Assembly: GCA_038217425.1 (NCBI GenBank)
Contig: JBBQPM010000149.1
Coordinates: forward strand, 1-16,726
Source: JAIEPT01 sp038217425
Lineage (GTDB): Bacteria; Planctomycetota; Planctomycetia; Gemmatales; Gemmataceae
Direction: 5' to 3'
DNA: 16,726 nucleotides
The notes beneath the pieces are model-generated. The model saw nothing but the letters and a program-made list of their open reading frames with translations. It was not told the origin of the DNA and made no database searches. The stretch's first letter is position 1. Every line of letters begins with the position of its first letter. The position numbers were made by a program, and so were the translations under genes. Positions 6,141 through 14,604 of the stretch are shown piece after piece.

Positions 6141-9100
6141 ATGCCCTTGCACCCCTACCTCGACGCTGGCATTCGCTGTCTTCGCCGCACGATTCGCGTG
6201 GGCCGAGCCGTTCATGCGCTCGGTTTGATGCTGCTCGTGCTCGCGTGCCTGTTTCTCGCCGCCTGGCTCTGGGACGCGTCGCTCGGCATCGGCCTTTGGC
6301 AACTCCGCGGTCTACTCGTCGTCGGCGGACTGTTGACGTTCGCGCTGATCGTGCGCGGGACGATGCTGTTCATGCAACGGCTGCCGACCGCGAAGTTGGC
6401 GGCGGCGATCGAACACAAATATCCGACGCTCGGCGAACGGCTCTGGACGTTAGCGCAAGCCGCGGAGATGCCGCCAAGCTGGCGCGAACATCTGTCGGCC
6501 GAGACGGTGTCTGCAGCGCAGGGCCTCGACTTCCGCGCTGCGTATTCGTGGGAACGTTCCAAACAGACCGCACGCTTCGCCGCCGGGGCGTTAGTGCTAG
6601 TCGTCGGCGCCCTCGTCTTCTCGGCGAGCGCTCGCCAATTGTGCGCCCGTGCGGGGCACGCGTTCTCCGCCGACGCGCTCGGCTACACGTTGACCGTCAC
6701 CCCCGGCGATGCTGCTGCCGCCAAGGGGAGCACGCTACTGATTTCCGCACATGCGGTCGTCACGCACGAGTTCGCGCGCTTGCCGAAAGACGTGTATCTC
6801 GTCGCGGATGGGCAGCGACAAAAGATGGAGCCGCAAGAAGCGGGTGCATTCTTCGCCGCGCTGCCGGGCAACGCCGATCGCACGACGTACCACATCGAAA
6901 CCGATGGCTACCGTTCGCAGACGTACGAGATCGAGTTCCTGCCGCGCGTGAAGTTGGCTGGGCCAGTGCGCTACACCCTGATTGTTCCCGAGTATGCGTC
7001 CGGGTCCCGCCATCTCGATCCGGATTATTCGCTCGGAATAAACCGAGATGTGCGGCTCTATGCCAATCTACCTGCCTCGCCGGGGAAACGTCTGCAGTAC
7101 AGTGAGCTGGGCTATTATTTTGAACTCGATCGTCCCGCCCGCTCCGGTTTCCTCCGGTTGCAGAATTCGCAACATGAACGAGACGTACCCTTGAAGCTGA
7201 GTGGAAAACGGGTCAATTGTACGTTCGAGGTGAATGACCTCGGCAACTTCACTCCGGAACTGCACGTCACGTGCGAGCACGGGATCTCGACGATCATTCC
7301 CTTGCCGATGTTCTCCGTATTTTCGGATCAACCGCCGCAGTTCGTCGAAGAGTTGCTGCCGCCCAAGACGGGGGAGCGCATCGTCGAGACCGACGAGGTG
7401 CTTCGCCTCAAAATCGCGGTTGAAGACTTCGTGGGACTCGGTCAGCTCGACGTCGAATGGAGGGTCGGCGACGGACCGACGACGCGCTCGAAGATGCTCG
7501 AATTCTCCAACGCGCCGAAGTTCGTCGGCGACGTTCTGCTGCCGCTGCGCGGCAAAGTCACGCCGGGCGATCAACTCCACGTCCGCGCCGCCGTCAGCGA
7601 CAATCGCCGGCTCGATATACCCGAAAAGCTCAAACCCCAGTGGACGTACTCGCCGCAGAACAAGGACGCCTGGCTGACGTTCGCCGTCCGCGCTCCCGGC
7701 GATTCGCCGCAGAAGCAGTTGGTCCTCGCCCAGCACGATGACTTCGCTCGACGCATCCTCGCCGCCAAGTTCGGCGTCGAACGCGAAAAGCAACTCTTCA
7801 AGGCCGTCCACAAAGCAAGCCATCAGCTGCCAGGACTCACCGGCGACCAAAAGCAGCAAGCCGAACAGGGCCGCAAGCTCAATCAGACGCAGCAGCAGGC
7901 GCTCCGTGCGCTCGGCCAGGAGCTGGTCGTCGATCCGAGCCTTCGGCCCCTGGGACAAGCCGCGTTCAGCGTCGCGGACAACGATCTCGGGCCCGTCGAC
8001 GAGTCGGCCGAGAAGATCATCATGGGCAACCTGGCCATGGCAGCGCGCGAGAATGAATTCTACAAGAACGACCTCCAACTCCTCAAGGCGCTGCAGAATC
8101 TCGACGCCATGCTGAAGATCAACAGCGAGTTGGCCACGAAACGAATGCAGCAGGCCGATCTCGAGCGCATCCTGGCCAAGGAAGATTCGCTGGTTCAGAA
8201 GGCGAAGGAGTTGGCCGCCCTCGATCCGAAGGAAATCGCCAAGGAACTCGCCGCCCTCAAAGAGCAGCAAGAGAAGCTGCTCGATGAACTCCGCAAGTGG
8301 GCCGAGGCGAATCCGGAACTGCAGAAGCAACTCGCCGAGGCCAAGGCGGTCCAACTCGCGGAACAAGCGAAGGAGTTGGCGGGCAAGCAACGCAAGCTCT
8401 CGATCGAAGACCCGGCCAAGCTGCAGGAGAAAATGAAGAAGGAGTTCGCGGAGATCGCCGGCAAGCAAGAGAAGCTCGCTGCCAAGACGAAGGACTTTCA
8501 GACGCATCTATTGGAGAAGGCGGTAGAGTTGGCAAAGCAGGTTCCCGCGAAGCCGGCGTCGTCGGCTGCCAAGCTATTGCGCGAAGGTCTCGTCGAGAAC
8601 GCCATCGGCGAACAGGGCAAGACGTTCGACGATCTCACGGAACTCTCGCCCAAGGTCGGTAAGAAGGAAGAACCGAAGGCGCGCGCCCTGGCCGAGGAGC
8701 AACGGCTGTTGCAGGAGGAGACGTACCTGAAGCTTGCCGAGCTAATGAAGCATCACGGCAATGGCGGCGGCGAGGAACGGGCCGGGCTCGAAAAGAAGGT
8801 CGAGGATCTTTCGAAGGATCTCATGAAGCTGGCGCAAACGGGGAGTTCGCCGGAGGGGAAAGAGGCCGCTGCCGAGGCGGCGATGGCGGCGGACCAGGCG
8901 AAAGATCTCATGAAGAAAAGCGACAACGAGAAGGCGAAGGGCAACCTCGGCAAGTCCGACAAGATGGAGGCTGAGGCCGCGCTCAAGCTCGAACTGGCGG
9001 CACAGAAGGCCGACGCCAGTGCCAAGGCGATGTCGCAAAAGAAGGATGGCATGCCCGATCCGCTCGCTCAGTCGTTCGAGGAGACCGAGGCGAAGATGAC

Positions 9101-9443
9101 CAAGGCGGCGCAACGATTGGCGAAGTCCGCGGCGCCGGAAGATCTCAAGCTGGCGGCGGAGTCGCTCAAGAAGACGTCGCAGATGGCGGGGGATCTCTTT
9201 TCGCAGCAGAAGCCGACGCCCAACGGCATGAAGGCCGATCCGTCAAGTCTGCCGGTGCGCGATTTAAGTCTGACGCCCGAAGAGATTCGCAACCTGAAAG
9301 GCAAAGGCTGGGGCGAACTCCCCGGCGAGCTGCGGGCCAAAATCGTCGAGGACTTCCGCGGCCAGTTCGGCGACGAGTATGGCCCCATCATCCAGCGTTA
9401 CTTTCAACGGCTCGCGGAAGAGACGCCGCGTCAGCGAGAGTAG
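6141..9443 (+). CDS. Large membrane-anchored coiled-coil protein, DUF4175-like
   Basis: From the ATG at 6141 the protein has 1100 residues; a GTG at 6102 would add 13 low-complexity residues and has no ribosome site. Two membrane helices lie near the N-terminus (about 27-45 and 57-76) and a third at about 147-165, followed by a long beta-rich region (to about 535) of the type seen in DUF4175 proteins. Residues from about 548 to 1000 are a long Ala/Glu/Lys/Gln/Leu-rich coiled coil with repeating units such as AKELAAL. The C-terminus has a conserved-looking segment, WGELPGELRAKIVEDFRG and then QRYFQRLAEE, that I associate with large planctomycete proteins. In relatives such genes often sit beside MoxR/BatA-type genes; here the downstream gene is moeA instead. 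A cell-envelope scaffold role is inferred only. Confidence 0.85.
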   Translation: MPLHPYLDAGIRCLRRTIRVGRAVHALGLMLLVLACLFLAAWLWDASLGIGLWQLRGLLVVGGLLTFALIVRGTMLFMQRLPTAKLAAAIEHKYPTLGERLWTLAQAAEMPPSWREHLSAETVSAAQGLDFRAAYSWERSKQTARFAAGALVLVVGALVFSASARQLCARAGHAFSADALGYTLTVTPGDAAAAKGSTLLISAHAVVTHEFARLPKDVYLVADGQRQKMEPQEAGAFFAALPGNADRTTYHIETDGYRSQTYEIEFLPRVKLAGPVRYTLIVPEYASGSRHLDPDYSLGINRDVRLYANLPASPGKRLQYSELGYYFELDRPARSGFLRLQNSQHERDVPLKLSGKRVNCTFEVNDLGNFTPELHVTCEHGISTIIPLPMFSVFSDQPPQFVEELLPPKTGERIVETDEVLRLKIAVEDFVGLGQLDVEWRVGDGPTTRSKMLEFSNAPKFVGDVLLPLRGKVTPGDQLHVRAAVSDNRRLDIPEKLKPQWTYSPQNKDAWLTFAVRAPGDSPQKQLVLAQHDDFARRILAAKFGVEREKQLFKAVHKASHQLPGLTGDQKQQAEQGRKLNQTQQQALRALGQELVVDPSLRPLGQAAFSVADNDLGPVDESAEKIIMGNLAMAARENEFYKNDLQLLKALQNLDAMLKINSELATKRMQQADLERILAKEDSLVQKAKELAALDPKEIAKELAALKEQQEKLLDELRKWAEANPELQKQLAEAKAVQLAEQAKELAGKQRKLSIEDPAKLQEKMKKEFAEIAGKQEKLAAKTKDFQTHLLEKAVELAKQVPAKPASSAAKLLREGLVENAIGEQGKTFDDLTELSPKVGKKEEPKARALAEEQRLLQEETYLKLAELMKHHGNGGGEERAGLEKKVEDLSKDLMKLAQTGSSPEGKEAAAEAAMAADQAKDLMKKSDNEKAKGNLGKSDKMEAEAALKLELAAQKADASAKAMSQKKDGMPDPLAQSFEETEAKMTKAAQRLAKSAAPEDLKLAAESLKKTSQMAGDLFSQQKPTPNGMKADPSSLPVRDLSLTPEEIRNLKGKGWGELPGELRAKIVEDFRGQFGDEYGPIIQRYFQRLAEETPRQRE

Positions 9444-9461
9444 ATTTCCCGAGGGTCCGTT

Positions 9462-10682
9462 ATGATATCGGTCGCCGAGGCTCAGCGGATCATCGCCGAG
9501 CGCGCCCGCCCGCTGCTACCGATTTCGTTGCCGCTGGGGCCGCAGTTGCTGGGCTGCATCCTGGCCGAGTCGGTAGCCAGCGATCTGGATCTGCCGCCGT
9601 TCGACAAGGCGCTCATGGACGGATATGCCGTGCGTGCGAGCGACTTTGCGGGGGGCAGCGCGGAACTTCATGTCGTGGAGGAAGTCGCCGCCGGTCGGAC
9701 GCCGAGCGCCGCCGTCGGCGCGGGTCAGGCGACGCGGATCATGACGGGCGCGCCGATCCCCGCAGGTGCCGACGCCGTCGTCATGGTCGAACGGAGCCGA
9801 ATGCTCGACGGCCAGCGCGTTCGGCTCGAGGATGTCGTGAAGCCGGAGCAGAACCTCCTGCGCCGGGGACGCGAGATGCGGCTCGGCGAAACCGTCGTTC
9901 CCCCAGGTTGTGCGCTGCGTCCGCAAGAGTTCGGCGTCCTCGCCGCCGTCGGCAGGACGCACGCCCTGGTCCATCCCCGCCCCACCGTCGCGGTCGCGCC
10001 CACCGGCGACGAAATTACCGAGGTTCACGAAAAGCCCGGCCCGGGGCAGATTCGCAACAGCAATGGCCCGATGCTCCTCGCCCAGATCGAACGCGCGGGC
10101 GGCGTGCCGGAGTTTCTCGGACTGGCGCGCGATACCCGCGAAAGCTTGCGCGAACACATCCTCCGCGGTCTCGAAAGCGACGTCTTCATCCTGTCCGGCG
10201 GCGTTTCCGCGGGCAAACTCGATCTCGTTCCCAGCGTCCTCGAAGAACTCGGCGTCCAGTCGCTCATTCAGAAAATCGCGATGAAGCCCGGCAAACCGAT
10301 GGTCTTCGGCGTCAAGTTGCATGCCGAGCGCCCGCCGACCCTCGTCTTTGGCCTTCCGGGAAACCCCGTCAGTTCGCTCGTTTGTTTCGAGTTGTTCGTG
10401 AGACCCGCATTACGGCTCCTGCGCGGCCAGACCGCGTCGCCCGAACCGATCTCCGCGGCGCTTACCGAGCCGATGCGCTACCGAACCGATCGCGCGACGT
10501 ACTATCCGGCTCGCCTGGAGTGCGTCAGCGCCGGCTGGCGTGTGACGCCGGTCCCGTGGTTCGGCTCGCCCGACTTGCGCGGCGTGCTGGGGTGCAACGC
10601 GTTCGCGGTCATTCCGCCGGGGACGCACGACTTTCAGACAGGCGAACTACTGCCAATCCTGCGCGTGGACGGGCGCGATTGA
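9462..10682 (+). CDS. moeA: Molybdopterin molybdotransferase MoeA
   Basis: MoeA inserts molybdate into adenylylated molybdopterin to form molybdenum cofactor in the cytoplasm. The 406-residue length is standard. Family motifs: DLPPFDKALMDGYAV (43-57, including Asp53 equivalent to the catalytic Asp of the E. coli enzyme), RIMTGAPIPAGADAVVMVE (92-110), PTGDEITE (180-187), NSNGPML (199-205), LSGGVSAGKLD (244-254), MKPGKPM (274-280) and FGLPGNPVSS (296-305). The C-terminal domain IV (about 330-406) is complete. The ATG at 9462 has GAGGG about 7 bases upstream, and the gene begins 18 bases after the large coiled-coil gene, so the two are probably cotranscribed. It would serve molybdenum hydroxylases such as the one whose subunits lie at 1197-2553. 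Confidence 0.97.
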   Translation: MISVAEAQRIIAERARPLLPISLPLGPQLLGCILAESVASDLDLPPFDKALMDGYAVRASDFAGGSAELHVVEEVAAGRTPSAAVGAGQATRIMTGAPIPAGADAVVMVERSRMLDGQRVRLEDVVKPEQNLLRRGREMRLGETVVPPGCALRPQEFGVLAAVGRTHALVHPRPTVAVAPTGDEITEVHEKPGPGQIRNSNGPMLLAQIERAGGVPEFLGLARDTRESLREHILRGLESDVFILSGGVSAGKLDLVPSVLEELGVQSLIQKIAMKPGKPMVFGVKLHAERPPTLVFGLPGNPVSSLVCFELFVRPALRLLRGQTASPEPISAALTEPMRYRTDRATYYPARLECVSAGWRVTPVPWFGSPDLRGVLGCNAFAVIPPGTHDFQTGELLPILRVDGRD

Positions 10683-10736
10683 TCGGCATAACCCGTCCGT
10701 TCGCCCACATTCCGGCGCCGATTCTCCCGGAAAGAC

Positions 10737-10766
10737 TTGCATGAAGTGCCTCTGACTTTCCATAAT
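10737..10766 (+). promoter_or_regulatory. Candidate promoter for the TIGR03000 gene cluster
   Basis: TTGCAT at 10737-10742 and CATAAT at 10761-10766 are 18 bases apart in an A+T-richer patch after moeA, 46 bases before the next start codon. The -10 matches 5 of 6 consensus bases; the -35 is weak. Confidence 0.35.
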
Positions 10767-10811
10767 AAACCAATACGCTCCCGCGCAGCTCAACCCTCAC
10801 GGAACGGCGCC

Positions 10812-11396
10812 ATGAAGAAACTTGCTCTGCTGACCGCCCTGGCGTGCCTCGCTTCCTCGGAATCCGCACGCGCTCAGTACCCCGCATACCACCCGCCTTA
10901 CGCCGGCGGTTACTACGCCCCTCAGGGGCACTGGGTCTACGGCTACATGGGACAGACGCCGACGTATCCGGTCTACTATTACGTCGATCCCAAGACGAAC
11001 CTCAAGCATTTCGCGACGCATCGCCCGCAGGTGGCGCCGGCCATTCCGCATTCCAAGCTGGAGGCGTATCTAAAGACGCTGCCGGGCGGGGGCGGGTCGG
11101 AGACGGCGCCGGCGCCGCGTCCTTTGCCGCAGCAAACCCAGACGCCGATCACCTCCGTCCCCGAGTTGATCCTGAACGTGATCGACGCGGACGCCCGGGT
11201 GTTCATCGCGGATCAGCCGACGACGCAAACGGGTTTGCAGCGGAAGTACAAACTGCCGCTGGCGCCCGGCGCGAGTCAGAAGTTCAAGATCCACGTCAGT
11301 TGGGGCAACGCGATTCTCGGCGATTCCGAGACGCGTGAGGTCGTGCTGACGTACGGCCGAACGGAAACGCTCAACATTCCCGCGACCAAGAAGTAA
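10812..11396 (+). CDS. Secreted protein with a TIGR03000-like C-terminal domain
   Basis: The 194-residue product starts at the ATG at 10812; an in-frame ATG 25 codons upstream would bury the signal peptide. Residues 1-21 are a clear Sec signal (KKLALLTALACLA...) with cleavage expected after ARA at 19-21. Residues 22-60 are Tyr/Pro/Gly-rich, followed by a Pro/Gln linker (about 88-115). The C-terminal 119-190 (VPELILNVIDADARVFIADQ, then TGLQRKYKLPLAPG, then EVVLTYGRTETLNI) follows the pattern of TIGR03000, a small beta-sandwich-like domain restricted, as far as I recall, to Planctomycetes and of unknown function. It is exported, so it probably acts in the periplasm or at the cell surface. It heads a cluster with the disordered Arg-rich protein 15 bases downstream. 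Confidence 0.85.
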   Translation: MKKLALLTALACLASSESARAQYPAYHPPYAGGYYAPQGHWVYGYMGQTPTYPVYYYVDPKTNLKHFATHRPQVAPAIPHSKLEAYLKTLPGGGGSETAPAPRPLPQQTQTPITSVPELILNVIDADARVFIADQPTTQTGLQRKYKLPLAPGASQKFKIHVSWGNAILGDSETREVVLTYGRTETLNIPATKK

Positions 11397-11411
11397 GGAA
11401 GTATCCAGACC

Positions 11412-12155
11412 ATGACGAGTCAAGACCGCAATCCGCAGCCGCCGGGCAACTGGCGCGAATTGGCCGAGCTTTTGGGGATCGACGACGCGACGGGAGTTTC
11501 GCCGTCCGCGCAAGCCGCGGCCAAGGCTCCGCCGCCGCCCCCGCCTGCTCCGCCGCCGCCGCCTGCTCCGGTCGAGCCCGAAATGCTCGAACCTGAGTTG
11601 CTCGAGACGGAGCTGCCGCCGGTGGAGGAAGACGAAGCGGTGGAGCTCGTCGAGCCCGAGTTGGCGGACGCGGAGGATTTGGAAGACGAAGCGCCGCGCG
11701 CCGAAGGGGGTCCTCCCGGCGAAGAAGGCGAAGACAAACCGCGGCGCGGCCGACGTCGCCGCGGACGACGGCGCGGCCGCAAGTTGCGGGAAGGCGAAGT
11801 AGAAGGCGCGCCGAAGCAAGAAGGCGACGCCCCCGCCGTCCCGACCGCTGCTCCGATCCCCCGTGAACGTCCCGAAGGCGAAGGCGCCGAGAAGGGCGAG
11901 GAACGCGAAGGCCGCAGACGCCGACGACGCAAACCGCGTGGCGACGAGGCCCCTGCTCACGCCGGCGCTCCACGTGCGGCCACTCCCCATGCAATCGACG
12001 CCGACGACGATGAGGAATCAATGGACGTCGAATCTCTGGGTCACGGCGGCGCCGTTGAAGAGGACGAAGGGGACAACCCCATGGATCAACTTGGAGACTG
12101 GAACATCCCGTCGTGGAATGAACTGGTCGCGTCGCTGCATCGGCCGGAACGGTAA
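11412..12155 (+). CDS. Arg-rich, Pro-rich intrinsically disordered protein with Trp anchors at both ends
   Basis: A 247-residue product with AAGGAAG about 11 bases before the ATG. It begins with NWRELAELLGID (13-24), then a Pro tract (40-53), an acidic stretch (55-108), an Arg cluster RRGRRRRGRRRGR (111-123), a second Arg cluster (168-173), another acidic stretch (196-222), and a C-terminus with two Trp residues (GDWNIPSWNELVASLHR, about 228-244). There is no signal peptide or membrane segment. From memory, planctomycetes carry related low-complexity proteins ending in a similar PTW.EA motif. Arg clusters resemble those of RNA-binding proteins such as the RNase E arm, so RNA or protein scaffolding is a fair guess but not shown. 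It overlaps nothing and lies 15 and 11 bases from its neighbours. Confidence 0.7.
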   Translation: MTSQDRNPQPPGNWRELAELLGIDDATGVSPSAQAAAKAPPPPPPAPPPPPAPVEPEMLEPELLETELPPVEEDEAVELVEPELADAEDLEDEAPRAEGGPPGEEGEDKPRRGRRRRGRRRGRKLREGEVEGAPKQEGDAPAVPTAAPIPRERPEGEGAEKGEEREGRRRRRRKPRGDEAPAHAGAPRAATPHAIDADDDEESMDVESLGHGGAVEEDEGDNPMDQLGDWNIPSWNELVASLHRPER

Positions 12156-12166
12156 GGGAGATGGCC

Positions 12167-12613
12167 ATGGCGGACGCCATTATTGACCTGGCGGGACCGG
12201 AAGATTTGGCGGTAATCTGTTCGCTCTACAACCAGATCTTCCGACCCGCCCGCGACGCCGACTCCTTCCGTCGGCGTTTTCGCGGCCGCTACAACATCCT
12301 CATGCTCGTCGCCCGTCTGGAGCAGACTCCCGTCGGATTCTTCATGGGCTTCGAACTCAAGCCCAACGTCTTCTTCTGCTGGTTTTACGGCGTCCTGCCC
12401 GAGTTCCGCAGGCAGGGCATCGCCTCGCAACTCATGGACGCCGTCCATACCTGGGCGCGGCAAAACGACTACGAATCGATCCGTCTGGAATGCCATAACC
12501 AGCATCGGCCCATGCTGCACCTGGCCTTGCACTTGGGCTACGACATTGTCGGCATACGCTGGGATCCGGATCGGGCCGACAATTTGGTGATCTTCGAGAA
12601 AGTTTTGCATTAA
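12167..12613 (+). CDS. GNAT family N-acetyltransferase
   Basis: The 148-residue protein is a single GNAT domain that moves an acetyl group from acetyl-CoA to an amine. The acetyl-CoA pyrophosphate loop is at VLPEFRRQGIASQLM (76-90), with the Q/R-x-x-G-x-A core RRQGIA (81-86). The C-terminal part NQHRPMLHLALHLGYDIVG (111-129) fits motif B. The substrate is unknown. The ATG at 12167 is preferred over that at 12161 because AAGGGAG at 12154-12160 then has a 6-base spacing, where the first ATG would have none. It starts 11 bases after the disordered protein and so probably shares its transcript; whether the lysines or N-terminus of that partner are the substrate is only a hypothesis. Confidence 0.9.
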   Translation: MADAIIDLAGPEDLAVICSLYNQIFRPARDADSFRRRFRGRYNILMLVARLEQTPVGFFMGFELKPNVFFCWFYGVLPEFRRQGIASQLMDAVHTWARQNDYESIRLECHNQHRPMLHLALHLGYDIVGIRWDPDRADNLVIFEKVLH

Positions 12614-12615
12614 CG

Positions 12616-12689
12616 CCTGCGGGAAGCCAGACAAAGTGTCTGGCCTACCGGTATGCGGACAGCCAGACAAAGTGTCTGGCCTCCGCAGG
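12616..12689. repeat. Two direct copies of a 19-base triloop hairpin nested in an outer inverted repeat
   Basis: GCCAGACAAAGTGTCTGGC occurs at 12626-12644 and 12662-12680, identical in orientation, each a perfect 8-base stem with an AAG loop. They are enclosed by outer arms CCTGCGG (12616-12622) and CCGCAGG (12683-12689), giving a cruciform-like unit. It lies in the 181-base gap between the GNAT and GTPase genes and resembles the paired hairpins at 5203-5246 in design but not sequence. Confidence 0.8.
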
Positions 12690-12794
12690 TGCTGACCTGG
12701 GTGAAAAGGCTAAATCGTTTCACTATGCTCTCTGTGTCAAATCTTGTGGTTGCCGCGTTCGGCGCAGCACCCGAGGCGGATGGGGGCGGGCTCC

Positions 12795-14570
12795 ATGGAT
12801 CAGTCGGCGGTACGCGTCCTCACCACGCAGTTGGCGGAAGATCTCGCCTGGCTCGAGTCACACGCGGGCCAAGTCCCCGGGCAAACGCCGCACGAGGGCC
12901 TGCTGCGCATGGCCGCCGGCCTGGTCCGCAATGTGCTCGCGCCGTTCGTTGAAGGTCAGCCCGCATTGCCGCTGCATGTCGCCGTCGTCGGCGGCGCCGG
13001 CGCGGGCAAGAGCACCGTCGCCAATCTCCTCATCGGCTCGATGCAGGCCGAGAGCAATCCCCAGGCGGGTTACACGCGCCATCCCATCGCCTTCGCCTCG
13101 AGCGAGGGTCCCCTCCCCTGGCCCGCGAGTCTGGGATTCCTGGGTCCGATGCTCAAACTCGCCGGTGCCGAGCCCGCACGGCTCGATCGGGACGTTTACC
13201 AGGTTCGCCGCGTCGCAGTCCCCCCCGATACGCTCAGCGTGCTGGGGCAATACGTCGTCTGGGACTGCCCCGACATGACGACCTGGGCTGCGTCCAACTA
13301 CGTGCAGCGCATGCTCGAAGTCAGCGCGCTCGCCGACGTCGTCGTTTATGTCGCCTCCGACGAGCGCTACAACGACGAGGTGCCGACCGAGTATTTCCGC
13401 ATGTTTCTCGAAGCGGGCAAAGCGGTAATCGTCGTTCTGGTCAAGATGCGCGAGACCGACGTCAAGGCGTTCCTGGATCACTTCAACAAGGAAGTCGTCG
13501 CCCGCATGCCGGGCAAACCGGTGGTGTGCCTGGCGATCCCGCAGCTCACGCAGGAGCAGCTGGTCGACCCGATTCGCCGGGCGCCGACGTACCGCATTCC
13601 GATCCTCAACCAACTTTCCGTGCTCGCCCAACCGCCCCGGGGGTGCCGTAGTCGAACCGTGCGCTCGGCCCTTTACTTTCTTACCGCGAATCAGGAACGC
13701 CTGCTCGCGGTCGCCAAGAACGACCTCGACGCCCTCGACCTGTGGAAGCGAACCGTGCAACAGGGGCAGACCGAGTTCGAAGAACGCTATCGCCGGGAGT
13801 TTCTGACGTCCGAAAAATTTCGTAGGTTCGACGAGGCCCTGGTACGTCTCGTCGACATGCTGGAGCTTCCCGGGATCGGCCGATTCTTGTCGGGAGCGAT
13901 GAACTTTCTGAGCATGCCGTACAAGATCATCAAGAGCTGGTTTTCGCGCCCGTCGCAGCCCGACGCCAAGCAGGTTGCGGAGCGGGTGATGCTCGATTCG
14001 GCGCTGCAAGGCTGGTCGGATCATCTGCGCAAAGAGGCGGCGTTCCGGGCGGACGGCAGCAAAGTCTGGAAGCACATCCACCGCGGCTTTCAGACGGGAC
14101 TGACGACCCAGATCAATCAGCGTTTCGAACGCAGCGTGCAGACTTTTCAGATTTCGCTGAACGAAGAGGTGGAGCGCACGGCACGGGCGATCTTCGAAGA
14201 CATTCAGAAAAGGCCCGGCCTGCTCAATACGCTGCGCAGCGCGAAATTCGCAGCCGAGGCGGGGGTGCTGGTGACGGCAGTGCTGACGATGGGCGTGAGC
14301 CTGGCCGCCCTCGCCGCGGCGCCGGTGCTTGTGTCGCTGACGCGCTACCTCGTCGACTACTTCGGCGAGTCGTACATCGAAGCTCGCAAAGAAGAAGCTC
14401 GTAGGCGGCAGCAACGGATGGTACACGATCAAATCACGCAGCCGATCGCGGATTACCTGAGTCAATGGCCCGCGTCCGACGGCTCGGCGTACGAACGCCT
14501 GCAGATGGCGCTACGCCGAATCCCGGCGAATTTGCAGGAGCTGACGAAGGCGATCACGCCGATGCTGTAG
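12795..14570 (+). CDS. Dynamin-like GTPase with C-terminal membrane hairpin
   Basis: From the ATG at 12795 the product has 591 residues; an in-frame ATG at 12780 with GAGG just upstream is a possible alternative. The P-loop GGAGAGKST is at 66-74 (Lys72). A Walker-B/G3-like site VVWDCPDM is at 154-161; the usual Gly of DxxG is Asp160. The segment VVLVKMRETD (213-222) occupies the G4 position without a plain NKxD. Long helices follow, then two close hydrophobic stretches (about 486-516) typical of the membrane-touching hairpin of bacterial dynamin-like or interferon-inducible-type GTPases, then an Arg/Lys-rich helix. A role in membrane remodelling or stress is inferred. It is followed 34 bases later by the RbsD/FucU gene. 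Confidence 0.82.
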   Translation: MDQSAVRVLTTQLAEDLAWLESHAGQVPGQTPHEGLLRMAAGLVRNVLAPFVEGQPALPLHVAVVGGAGAGKSTVANLLIGSMQAESNPQAGYTRHPIAFASSEGPLPWPASLGFLGPMLKLAGAEPARLDRDVYQVRRVAVPPDTLSVLGQYVVWDCPDMTTWAASNYVQRMLEVSALADVVVYVASDERYNDEVPTEYFRMFLEAGKAVIVVLVKMRETDVKAFLDHFNKEVVARMPGKPVVCLAIPQLTQEQLVDPIRRAPTYRIPILNQLSVLAQPPRGCRSRTVRSALYFLTANQERLLAVAKNDLDALDLWKRTVQQGQTEFEERYRREFLTSEKFRRFDEALVRLVDMLELPGIGRFLSGAMNFLSMPYKIIKSWFSRPSQPDAKQVAERVMLDSALQGWSDHLRKEAAFRADGSKVWKHIHRGFQTGLTTQINQRFERSVQTFQISLNEEVERTARAIFEDIQKRPGLLNTLRSAKFAAEAGVLVTAVLTMGVSLAALAAAPVLVSLTRYLVDYFGESYIEARKEEARRRQQRMVHDQITQPIADYLSQWPASDGSAYERLQMALRRIPANLQELTKAITPML

Positions 14571-14604
14571 TCCACGCAATCGTTTTACCCCATGGGCCCT
14601 GCCG

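Noticed and set aside
8160..8500. Repeating DNA in the large coiled-coil gene that could be read as a tandem repeat
   Set aside because: The similarity reflects heptad-like protein sequence (Ala/Glu/Lys/Leu); no exact DNA repeat unit is present.
7068..8507. A 479-codon open frame antisense to the coiled-coil protein
   Set aside because: The Leu/Arg-rich translation is the expected mirror of a Lys/Glu/Gln-rich coiled coil.
11070..11990. Arg/Ser-rich minus-strand frames over the TIGR03000 and disordered-protein genes
   Set aside because: They are complements of low-complexity codons; the plus-strand genes have ribosome sites, a signal peptide and operon spacing.
12858..14465. A 535-codon open frame antisense to the GTPase gene
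   Set aside because: Its product is His/Arg/Leu-rich with no motif, while the opposite strand has a P-loop GTPase with clear order.
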